From an uncultured Eubacteriales bacterium (GTDB lineage: Bacteria; Bacillota; Clostridia; Peptostreptococcales; Anaerovoracaceae), in assembly GCA_902801255.1 (NCBI GenBank), contig CADCHO010000016.1, positions 1 to 54,748 on the forward strand: DNA of 54,748 nucleotides, given 5' to 3'. Below, piece by piece: positions 1 to 7,591 of the stretch. The position numbers were made by a program, and so were the translations under genes. The notes beneath the pieces are model-generated. The model had not been told where the DNA came from and ran no database searches. It worked only from the letters and a program-made list of their open reading frames with translations. Each line of letters starts with the position of its first letter. The first letter of the stretch is position 1.

Positions 1-220
1 ACGGGTAATGCCGTGGTAAGGTTGAAATGGTGAGGTAAGAGCTCACCGGGGCTGTGGAGACACAGCTGCCGTGTAAACCCCATCCGGAGCAAGACAAAAT
101 GGGCATTCAGTGGTGCGGCCCGTACCCGCCCAAAGGTATGTCGCATGAGGCTGCAGGCAACTGCAGTCCTAGATGGATGATCGTCAGATACAGAACCCGG
201 CTTACGGTCTGCCCAGATTA
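1..220 (+). ncRNA. rnpB: RNase P RNA, 3' part (cut by window edge)
   Basis: This is the catalytic RNA of RNase P, which trims the 5' leader from pre-tRNAs. The sequence shows several universally conserved class A blocks in the right order: GGTAAGAGCTCACCGG near 34, GTAAACCCCATCCGGAGCAA near 75-94, a GGCCCGTACC-type block near 117-126, CCTAGATGGATGATCGTC near 168-185, and ACAGAACCCGGCTTACGG near 190-206. The 5' third of the molecule lies to the left of the window. The exact 3' end is uncertain and set near 220. It is followed by an AT-only inverted repeat (ATTATTAAA near 217-225 with TTTAATAAT near 247-255), which is not a convincing terminator. Confidence 0.95.
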
Positions 221-275
221 TTAAAAAGGGTAAAGGGACATATTTCTTTAATAATGATAAGGAATAAAAGGGAAA

Positions 276-3200
276 ATGGTTAGACTGGGAATCGATGTAG
301 GATCTACAACAGTAAAGCTTGTACTGCTGGATGAAGATAACAAAATAGTTTATTCAAAGTATGAGCGCCATATGTCAAATGTCTTTGAGAAAGCAGGGGA
401 GCTTATAAAAGAGCTCAGAGAACTCAAAGGCAACATCTCCGTCAAACCGGTTATCACCGGTTCAGGCGGTCTTTCGCTTGCTGATCTTTTCGGAATAAGG
501 TTTGAACAGGAAGTCATTGCATGCAGCAGGGCAGTCGAAGAACTCATACCGGAAACTGATGTAGCTATTGAGCTCGGCGGTGAGGATGCTAAGATAACGT
601 TCTACGGTTCAACTGTTGAGCAGAGAATGAACGGAACCTGTGCCGGAGGAACCGGAGCGTTTATAGACCAGATGGCGGTTCTTTTAAATACGGACGCTTC
701 AGGTCTGAACGAAGCAGCAAAAGATCATAAGATCATCTACCCGATAGCTTCAAGATGCGGTGTATTTGCAAAAACAGATATACAGCCTCTTATCAATGAC
801 GGCGCAAAAACAGCAGATATAGCTGCATCTATTTTTCAGGCTGTTGTAAATCAGATGATATCCGGTCTTGCATGCGGACATCCGATAAAAGGAAATGTCG
901 CATTCCTCGGAGGACCTCTGGAGTATCTTTCCGAACTCAGAAAAAGGTTTATTGAGACACTTGATCTTAAAGATGATGATGTAGTGTTTCCTGAAAATGC
1001 CAAATACTTTGTAGCGATCGGAGCTGCATATCTTGCCGAAAAAGAAGAACCGGCTGAACTCGACGAGCTGATATCCAAACTCGAGAATGCTTCTCCGGAA
1101 GACGTTTCTGATACCAAGTATCTCAGACCGCTGTTTGAGAATGATGAAGAACTGACCGAATTCAGAAAACGTCATGCCAAAGACACCATAAAAAGAGGAG
1201 ATCTGTCAAAGGCAGAGGGGGCAGTTTTTCTGGGTATCGACGCCGGATCCACAACCACCAAGGCTGCGGTCATCAACAAAAATAAAGAGCTTCTCTATGA
1301 GCATTACAGCAACAACGAGGGAGATCCGCTTGCAGTTGTAAAACAGGTGCTGAGAGAAGTTTATTCCCTGCTTCCTGAGAAGGCATATATCGGAAGGTCC
1401 GTAGTTACCGGATACGGTGAAGGACTTATCCAGGCAGCATTCAAAATAGATGCCGGTGAGATAGAGACAATGGCTCACTATAAAGCTGCAAGGCAGTTCC
1501 TTCCGGAGGTGAGCTTCATCCTTGATATAGGCGGACAGGACATGAAGTGCATGCAGATACATGATGGTGCTATCAGCAGTATCATGCTGAATGAGGCATG
1601 CTCATCAGGCTGTGGCTCGTTCATAGAAACATACGCGAAGTCAGTAAGCATGACTGTTCCTGAATTTGCAGCTGAAGCGCTCAAGAGCCGCAAACCTGTC
1701 GACCTCGGTACAAGATGTACAGTCTTCATGAACTCCAAGGTAAAACAGGCTCAGAAGGAAGGTTCTTCGATAGCAGATATCTCCGCAGGACTTTCCTATT
1801 CCGTAATAAAGAATGCGCTCTACAAGGTCATAAAGCTCAGAAACACTTCGGATACAGGAGATCATGTGGTTGTACAGGGCGGAACCTTCCTTAATGAAGC
1901 AGTTCTCAGAAGCCTTGAACTTATTCTTGAAAAGGACGTAGTCAGACCTGATATCTCAGGACTTATGGGAGCATATGGCTGTGCTATCATCGCGAGCGAT
2001 GAATATGTCGAAGGCGAGCATTCAGGTGTTCTTCCTCTGGAAGAAGTAGACAGTTTCAGTGTAAAGACTTCAAATGCAAGATGCGGAGGCTGCGGCAACA
2101 ACTGTCTGCTTACAATATCCAGGTTCGCAGACGGAGGTAGGTATATCACCGGAAACCGCTGTGAAAAAGGAGCCGGCGGGGGAAACAAGAAATCAGAACT
2201 GCCGAATCTTTATAAGATCAAGAGCAAACTGCTGTTTGACAGACCGGTTCTTGAAGAAGAGGACGCAAAGAGAGGCGTGATCGGCATACCTAGAGTTCTC
2301 AACATGTATGAGAATTATCCGTTCTGGCATGCATTTTTCACTAAGCTGGGATTCAGAGTTATTCTAAGTCCTCCTACAAATAAGGAAATGTATCAGAGCG
2401 GCATGGATACCATATCGTCCGATACCGCATGCTATCCTGCCAAAGTCGTGCACGGACATATCAAATGGCTGGTTGAGAATGGCGTAAAGCGGATATTCTA
2501 TCCTTCGATCAATTACGAGGTTGTAGAAGATAAAACTGCGCCAAATCATTACAACTGCCCGGTTGTTGCAACATATCCTGAAGTAATCGATAAAAACATG
2601 GCTGATTACTTCTTTGACAATAATGTTGAGTTTTATCACCCGTTTGTTCCGTATGACGACGATCAGAGATTTATCCGTCAGATGACGGGATTTTTCTCCG
2701 GAAGCCGCAGTGTAGATACCGAAGCAACAGAAAACATAGTAAAGAGCTACGGCCTTGGTGAAGATGAACGTGAATATTCTTTATATGGAATAAACACGGA
2801 TATTCTGGAAATAGAACACGCACTCCATGCAGCCAGAACAGCGCAGAAAGCATATAAGCGAAGAGTAGCTGAAGCAGGAGCTGCAGCGATCGAATACATG
2901 AGGGAACATGGCAAGAAGGGCATAATCCTTTCCGGCAGACCTTATCACATCGATCCTGAGATCAACCATGGCATAGATGAGCTCATAACACAGCAGGATA
3001 TGGTAGTGCTGTCTGAAGATTCAGTAAGCTGGAAGGTAAAGGCTGCAAGACCTGTACGTATACTCGATCAGTGGGTATATCATTCGAGACTGTATAAAGC
3101 TGCGATATTTGCAGGTCAGAACGACGATATAGAAGTAATACAGCTCAACTCGTTTGGCTGCGGACTGGATGCTGTAACGACTGACGAGGTCGATGAACTT

Positions 3201-4598
3201 CTCCAGCAGAACAATAAACTATATACAGTTCTCAAGATAGATGAGGGAGCCAATCTCGGAGCCGCCAGGATCAGAATAAGATCTCTGAAGGCTGCTCTTG
3301 ACGAACGTCAGAAACTGGGAACTAAAGCACGCAGAGTAAACAAGCCTTACAAGCGTAAGCTCTTCACCAGAGAGATGAGAAATGACGGATATACTCTTCT
3401 TGTGCCGCAGATGTCACCTATGCATTTCCAGTATTTCGAGCCTGTGTTGAAAGCTGCCGGATACAACGCTGTTCTGCTGCCTGCGGTTACAAAGGAATCT
3501 GAAGAAGAAGGCCTCAGATATGTCAACAATGATGCCTGCTATCCGACTATCGTCACTTTGGGACAGATCATTTACGCTCTGAAATCAGGAGAATATGATA
3601 TAAGCAAAACCGGCGTGTTCATGTCACAGACGGGCGGAGGCTGCAGAGCCAGCAACTATGTGGCATTGCTGAGAAAAGCTCTTAAGGACCTCGGAATGGA
3701 GCAGATCCCGGTCATTTCATTCAACATGGTCGGACTTGAACGCAATCCGGGTTTCTCGATAACTCCAAGACTTGCGCTCTCGCTGGTATACGGAGCTCTC
3801 TACGGAGATCTCATGATGAAATGCGTATACAGGATCAGACCTTACGAGATCGAGAAAGGTTCTGCTCAGGCAGTCATGGATTCGTGGTTCGATAAGATAA
3901 CAAAGAACTGCATGGATCTGAATAAGAGGACTTTCAAGAGGAATCTGGAACTTATCGTAAAAGATTTTGACAGCATTCCTATCCATGAAGACATGGTAAA
4001 ACCTAAAGTCGGCATAGTAGGAGAGATCCTTGTTAAGTATCATCCTAACGCCAATAACAATCTTGTTGAGACCATTGAAGAAGAAGGCGGTGAGGCAGTT
4101 GTTCCTTCATTTATCGACTTCTTCGAATACGGATTCATAAACAAGGTGTTCAATTACAACAATCTTTCCGGAACCTGGAGGGATATGGCCATCAACAAGG
4201 CTCTTCTGAGTTTCATTGAATCATACAGAAAGTATTCAAGGGAAGCGTGCAGAAAGAGCAAGCGCTTCGAACCTGACTGCCGCATAGAGGATACAGCGAA
4301 GAATGCTGAAAGATTCATATCCATCGGAAATCAGTGCGGTGAAGGCTGGCTTCTGACAGGGGAGATGGTCGATCTTATCGACAGCGGAGTGAAAAACATC
4401 CTGTGCCTGCAGCCGTTCGCATGCCTGCCTAATCACGTTGCAGGAAAGGGAATGCTTAAAGCACTGAGACAGTATGATGAGAAAGCAAATATCGTTGCAA
4501 TCGACTATGATCCGGGCGCTTCTACTGTAAATCAGCTCAACCGTATCAAGCTTATGATGTCTACGGCATTCAAGAACCTTGAAGATGAAAAGGCCTGA
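276..4598 (+). CDS. Giant 2-hydroxyacyl-CoA dehydratase activase-related protein (double BadF/BcrA ATPase plus DUF2229/HgdB-like)
   Basis: A 1440-residue protein with two tandem ASKHA-fold ATPase domains of the BadF/BadG/HgdC type. The first starts at residues 4-14 (LGIDVGSTTVK) and has the iron-sulfur cysteine region NGTCAGGTGAF near 118-128. The second starts near 319 (GIDAGSTTTK) and has NEACSSGCGSF near 438-448. A cysteine cluster CGGCGNNC follows near 604-611, then a DUF2229 region and an HgdB-like dehydratase-subunit half to the C terminus. Activases of this family use ATP to drive low-potential electron transfer into 2-hydroxyacyl-CoA or benzoyl-CoA enzymes. The giant fused form is common in Clostridia, and to my knowledge its substrate is unsettled. 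The length is normal for the family. It stands alone between rnpB and yebC, with no acyl-CoA dehydratase genes beside it, so a fermentation role is only inference. Confidence 0.9.
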   Translation: MVRLGIDVGSTTVKLVLLDEDNKIVYSKYERHMSNVFEKAGELIKELRELKGNISVKPVITGSGGLSLADLFGIRFEQEVIACSRAVEELIPETDVAIELGGEDAKITFYGSTVEQRMNGTCAGGTGAFIDQMAVLLNTDASGLNEAAKDHKIIYPIASRCGVFAKTDIQPLINDGAKTADIAASIFQAVVNQMISGLACGHPIKGNVAFLGGPLEYLSELRKRFIETLDLKDDDVVFPENAKYFVAIGAAYLAEKEEPAELDELISKLENASPEDVSDTKYLRPLFENDEELTEFRKRHAKDTIKRGDLSKAEGAVFLGIDAGSTTTKAAVINKNKELLYEHYSNNEGDPLAVVKQVLREVYSLLPEKAYIGRSVVTGYGEGLIQAAFKIDAGEIETMAHYKAARQFLPEVSFILDIGGQDMKCMQIHDGAISSIMLNEACSSGCGSFIETYAKSVSMTVPEFAAEALKSRKPVDLGTRCTVFMNSKVKQAQKEGSSIADISAGLSYSVIKNALYKVIKLRNTSDTGDHVVVQGGTFLNEAVLRSLELILEKDVVRPDISGLMGAYGCAIIASDEYVEGEHSGVLPLEEVDSFSVKTSNARCGGCGNNCLLTISRFADGGRYITGNRCEKGAGGGNKKSELPNLYKIKSKLLFDRPVLEEEDAKRGVIGIPRVLNMYENYPFWHAFFTKLGFRVILSPPTNKEMYQSGMDTISSDTACYPAKVVHGHIKWLVENGVKRIFYPSINYEVVEDKTAPNHYNCPVVATYPEVIDKNMADYFFDNNVEFYHPFVPYDDDQRFIRQMTGFFSGSRSVDTEATENIVKSYGLGEDEREYSLYGINTDILEIEHALHAARTAQKAYKRRVAEAGAAAIEYMREHGKKGIILSGRPYHIDPEINHGIDELITQQDMVVLSEDSVSWKVKAARPVRILDQWVYHSRLYKAAIFAGQNDDIEVIQLNSFGCGLDAVTTDEVDELLQQNNKLYTVLKIDEGANLGAARIRIRSLKAALDERQKLGTKARRVNKPYKRKLFTREMRNDGYTLLVPQMSPMHFQYFEPVLKAAGYNAVLLPAVTKESEEEGLRYVNNDACYPTIVTLGQIIYALKSGEYDISKTGVFMSQTGGGCRASNYVALLRKALKDLGMEQIPVISFNMVGLERNPGFSITPRLALSLVYGALYGDLMMKCVYRIRPYEIEKGSAQAVMDSWFDKITKNCMDLNKRTFKRNLELIVKDFDSIPIHEDMVKPKVGIVGEILVKYHPNANNNLVETIEEEGGEAVVPSFIDFFEYGFINKVFNYNNLSGTWRDMAINKALLSFIESYRKYSREACRKSKRFEPDCRIEDTAKNAERFISIGNQCGEGWLLTGEMVDLIDSGVKNILCLQPFACLPNHVAGKGMLKALRQYDEKANIVAIDYDPGASTVNQLNRIKLMMSTAFKNLEDEKA

Positions 4599-4607
4599 GC
4601 GTATAAT
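4579..4607 (+). promoter_or_regulatory. Sigma-A-type promoter for yebC
   Basis: TTGAAG at 4579-4584, a 17-base spacer and TATAAT at 4602-4607. It overlaps the last codons of the preceding activase gene and would start transcription about 35 bases before the yebC ribosome site. Only the sequence match supports it. Confidence 0.55.
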
Positions 4608-4650
4608 AAAGGCAGAAAAGAACAATCACTAAGTAAGGAGGCGACTACCT

Positions 4651-5370
4651 ATGGGTAGACACGGGACAATAGCAAACAGAAAATCAGCACAGGACTCAAA
4701 GCGTTCTGCGATGTTTACCAAGTATTCAAGACAGATCATCGTTGCAGCAAAGTCAGGTGGAGATCCGGACTTCAATCCGTCGCTCAGAGTTGCGATAGAT
4801 AAAGCAAAAGCGATCGGAATGCCTAATGACAACATCAACAGAGCAATCAAAAAGGGTACCGGAGAACTTGGCGGTGAGCAGTACGAAGAGCTTCAGTTTG
4901 AGGGATATGGCCCAAGCGGGGTTGCAGTTATCGTAGAAGCACTGACAGACAACAAGAACAGAACGGCATCCTTCGTCAGATCTGTATTTGATAAGAACGG
5001 CGGCAATCTCGGAACACCGGGATGCGTTTCATACATGTTCAGCCGTAAGGGCGTTGTCATTATCGATTCAGAAGACCTGGATGAGGACGAAGTAATGATG
5101 GTCGCACTCGATGCCGGCGCTGATGACATGATAGTCAATGAAGATAATTTTGAGATCAGAACAGATCCTGCTGCTTTCAATGATGTACATCAGGCTGTCA
5201 AGGAAGCAGGATATGAGATCTTCGAAGCTGAGATCGAGCAGATCCCTTCTATGGAGGCCAATGTTACTGACGAAAGTGCAATAAAGTCTCTTACAAAACT
5301 CATCACTTCACTCGAAGATAATGATGACGTACAGAAGGTCTATTTCAACTGCGATCTTGACCTTGAATAA
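4651..5370 (+). CDS. yebC: YebC/PmpR family protein (YebC-II-like translation factor)
   Basis: A 239-residue member of the YebC family, historically called transcriptional regulators. Recent work on Bacillus and mitochondrial relatives links the family to relief of ribosome stalling at proline-rich stretches. The N terminus (RHGTIANRKSAQDSKRSAMF) and the block DKAKAIGMPNDNINRAIKKG are family signatures, and the full three-domain length is present. The start is set by a strong AAGGAGG about 8 bases upstream of ATG 4651. It has its own promoter and sits directly upstream of a probable 6S RNA. The exact YebC subclass is my inference. Confidence 0.95.
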   Translation: MGRHGTIANRKSAQDSKRSAMFTKYSRQIIVAAKSGGDPDFNPSLRVAIDKAKAIGMPNDNINRAIKKGTGELGGEQYEELQFEGYGPSGVAVIVEALTDNKNRTASFVRSVFDKNGGNLGTPGCVSYMFSRKGVVIIDSEDLDEDEVMMVALDAGADDMIVNEDNFEIRTDPAAFNDVHQAVKEAGYEIFEAEIEQIPSMEANVTDESAIKSLTKLITSLEDNDDVQKVYFNCDLDLE

Positions 5371-5385
5371 AAGAATATCTATGTA
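5357..5385 (+). promoter_or_regulatory. Probable promoter of 6S RNA
   Basis: TTGACC at 5357-5362, a 17-base spacer and TATGTA at 5380-5385. It lies in the last codons of yebC. The predicted transcription start near 5392 matches the beginning of the closing stem of the 6S-like RNA, which supports both calls. Confidence 0.5.
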
Positions 5386-5391
5386 TATCAA

Positions 5392-5570
5392 TTCCTGGGA
5401 TATGCGTTAAAGTCTTCATAATTGAACCTACACATACTTAAAGGGATTCCGATGCGGAAGCATTATGTAAAGCCTCCTCAGAGAGGACTACAGAAGCCAG
5501 GCTCAGGAAGTACCCACCTTATCAGAACTGATAGGGCGTCAATTAAAGGCTTAACGGTATTCCGGGTTTT
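5392..5570 (+). ncRNA. ssrS: Probable 6S RNA
   Basis: 6S RNA mimics an open promoter and binds sigma-A RNA polymerase in stationary phase. Its 5' arm CCTGGGATATGCGTTAA (5394-5410) pairs with the 3' arm TTAACGGTATTCCGGG (5551-5566) through about 16 pairs with wobbles and one bulged base, giving the long closing stem expected. Inside are short helices (TTCCGATGCGGAA near 5446, TCCTCAGAGAGGA near 5475) and the block CCCACCTTATCAG with CTGATAGGGCGTCAA (5512-5543), which resembles the GCCCACC...GGGCGUCA motif of Firmicutes 6S RNAs. About 175 bases is the usual size. There is no SD-led reading frame in it. A covariance-model search would settle the call. Confidence 0.75.
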
Positions 5571-5671
5571 AATTTGCTTTAATTTTGCAGCATTTTGTGT
5601 TACATTTCTTGTTGACGGATGGTATTCCTATTGGAAACTATACCGGGAACAACCCGATAATGATCACCACA

Positions 5672-5704
5672 CCACCCGTTTTTGGGTGGATTTCTCTATT
5701 TTTG
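5672..5704 (+). terminator. Terminator-like hairpin in the panF leader
   Basis: CCACCC (5672-5677), a six-base loop and GGGTGG (5684-5689) are followed by a broken T tract, ATTTCTCTATTTTT. A second, outer pairing is possible between TAATGATC (5658-5665) and GATCATTA (5707-5714). It could end the 6S transcript or act as an attenuator before the YhdT-PanF genes. Confidence 0.5.
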
Positions 5705-5740
5705 GCGATCATTACATCAAAGAAAGGAGCGCATTTTAAA

Positions 5741-6019
5741 ATGAAAGTGCAAATGAACAGGGAGCAGAAGGAAAAACAGATCAGAAGGGAGGCGAAAGCC
5801 ACACTGATACTGTTCGCGATCTGCTTTATCTGGAATGTAGGCTTTGCATACGGCCTGTCAGGAGCGGGTGTAAGATTATTCGGGCTGCCGTTATGGTGGC
5901 TTATCAGCACACCGGGCATGTTTATTATTGCCGTGATCGGAGTCGTCATTCTTCTGAAAAAAGTCTTTGTAAATTTTGACCTTGAAGATACTGAGGAAGG
6001 TGGTGATCTGAATGCTTAG
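5741..6019 (+). CDS. yhdT: YhdT-like small membrane protein (DUF997)
   Basis: A 92-residue protein with two predicted membrane segments, about residues 20-40 and 55-75, between charged ends. It overlaps the downstream PanF gene by 8 bases. The same small DUF997 gene (yhdT) precedes panF in enterobacteria, so the pairing supports the name. It may help assemble or regulate the symporter, but no function is proven. ATG 5741 is chosen because AGAAAGGAGC lies about 10 bases upstream; the reading frame stays open further upstream but without a ribosome site. Confidence 0.8.
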   Translation: MKVQMNREQKEKQIRREAKATLILFAICFIWNVGFAYGLSGAGVRLFGLPLWWLISTPGMFIIAVIGVVILLKKVFVNFDLEDTEEGGDLNA

Positions 6020-7541
6020 TAAAAAAGCGATCGTACTGATCATCCTCATATTCTATCTTCTCATCAATTTATGGCTTGGCATAAGGACAAGCAGAAAATC
6101 AGCTAAAGAGAATTCCGATAAAGGATTCCTTGCAAACTATTTCGCCGGATCACGCAGCATGGGCGGTGTCGTTCTCGCAATGACACTTGTTGCAACATAT
6201 ACAAGCGCGAGTTCATTCCTTGGAGGACCGGGACTTGCTTCCAGTTTCGGAATGTCGTGGTCCTGGGTAGCAGGTGTGCAGATCGGAGCCACATTCCTTA
6301 CTCTCGGAGTGCTCGGCAAAAAATTTGCCATGATCTCACGCAGAACCAATTCAGTAACCATCAATGATTATCTGCGCGCACGTTACGATTCGCCGGCCGT
6401 AGTGATAGTCTGCGGCGTAGCAATGGTAGTGTTTTTCATCACACAGATGATAGCTCAGTTTATCGGAGGAGCCACACTGCTTCAGACCGTTACCGGTTTG
6501 CCTTATTGGGCAGGATTGCTGCTGTTCGGAGCTGTCGTAATCATATATACTTCCGTAGGCGGCTTCAAAGCTGTTGTTACTACTGATACGATCCAGGGAA
6601 TAGTCATGACCTGCGGAACATTCCTGTTGCTTTTCTTTGTTATCAGACAGGCAGGAGGCATGGACAATATCATAAGTACCCTGGATGCAAACAATCCGGG
6701 ATGGGATCTCATGGGTAAAGGTGAATACGGTGCAGAAATTGCAGCGCTGAGACCGGGTGCTCTCATCTCTTTCTGGGTGCTTGTAGGTATCGCGGTGCTC
6801 GGTCTTCCGCAGACTGCCGTAAGATGCATGGGATTCAAAGATACAGAATCGATGCATAAGGCAATGATATACGGAACTGTAGTTATCGGTATTCTTATGA
6901 TAGGCATGCACCTTGCAGGTACTCTTGCTTATCCGCTTTTACCTGAAGAAGGGCTTGCAAGTACCGATCAGGTGATACCTTATGTAGTAATGCAGTACAT
7001 GCCGGCATGGGCTGCAGGATTTTTCCTCGCTGCTCCGCTTGCTGCTGTAATGTCTACTATAGATTCGCTGCTGATACTTGCATCAGCAACGATCATAAAG
7101 GATATCTATGTCCACTATATAAAGAAAGTGCCATTCGACGTAAATGAAGCAGAAGCGCCGCAGTACAAGGATGCTTACGATAAAGTCCCTCAGTACAGTT
7201 TCGCCCTTACAGCAGGTATAGGTATTATCGCATGCCTTCTTGCGCTGAATCCGCCTGATGTAATTGTGTGGATCAATCTGTTTGCTTTCGGTGGCCTGGA
7301 AGCAACGTTCTTCTGGCCTGTTATAGGAGGCCTCTATTGGAAAAAGGGAAACAGCAAGGCCTGTCTGGCTTCAGTCATATGCGGGCTGGCAGTATTCATT
7401 TTCTTTAACAGGGTCAAGATCCTTCCGCTTGGAATTCATGAAATAATAGCCGGACTGATTGTAAGCGGCATAGCATATTTTGTTGTCGGAGCTCTCTGCA
7501 ATGAGGAGCCGGACGCTGAAATGATTAAAAAATGTTTCTGA
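6012..7541 (+). CDS. panF: Sodium/pantothenate symporter
   Basis: A 509-residue sodium:solute symporter (SSS family) with about 13 hydrophobic segments, slightly longer than E. coli PanF (about 480). The N-terminal half carries the SSS pattern NYFAGSRSMGG followed by LVATYTSASSFLGGPG, and a GGFKAVVTTDTIQG block lies near residue 185. Pairing with the YhdT-like gene makes pantothenate the most likely substrate. Uptake would feed CoA synthesis, whose last enzyme CoaE is also in this window. Another SSS substrate cannot be excluded from sequence alone. Confidence 0.85.
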   Translation: MLSKKAIVLIILIFYLLINLWLGIRTSRKSAKENSDKGFLANYFAGSRSMGGVVLAMTLVATYTSASSFLGGPGLASSFGMSWSWVAGVQIGATFLTLGVLGKKFAMISRRTNSVTINDYLRARYDSPAVVIVCGVAMVVFFITQMIAQFIGGATLLQTVTGLPYWAGLLLFGAVVIIYTSVGGFKAVVTTDTIQGIVMTCGTFLLLFFVIRQAGGMDNIISTLDANNPGWDLMGKGEYGAEIAALRPGALISFWVLVGIAVLGLPQTAVRCMGFKDTESMHKAMIYGTVVIGILMIGMHLAGTLAYPLLPEEGLASTDQVIPYVVMQYMPAWAAGFFLAAPLAAVMSTIDSLLILASATIIKDIYVHYIKKVPFDVNEAEAPQYKDAYDKVPQYSFALTAGIGIIACLLALNPPDVIVWINLFAFGGLEATFFWPVIGGLYWKKGNSKACLASVICGLAVFIFFNRVKILPLGIHEIIAGLIVSGIAYFVVGALCNEEPDAEMIKKCF

Positions 7542-7591
7542 ATATGGTATAGTTAACAAAATAGGCCGTCTTTAGAACCAAAGGATTACAT

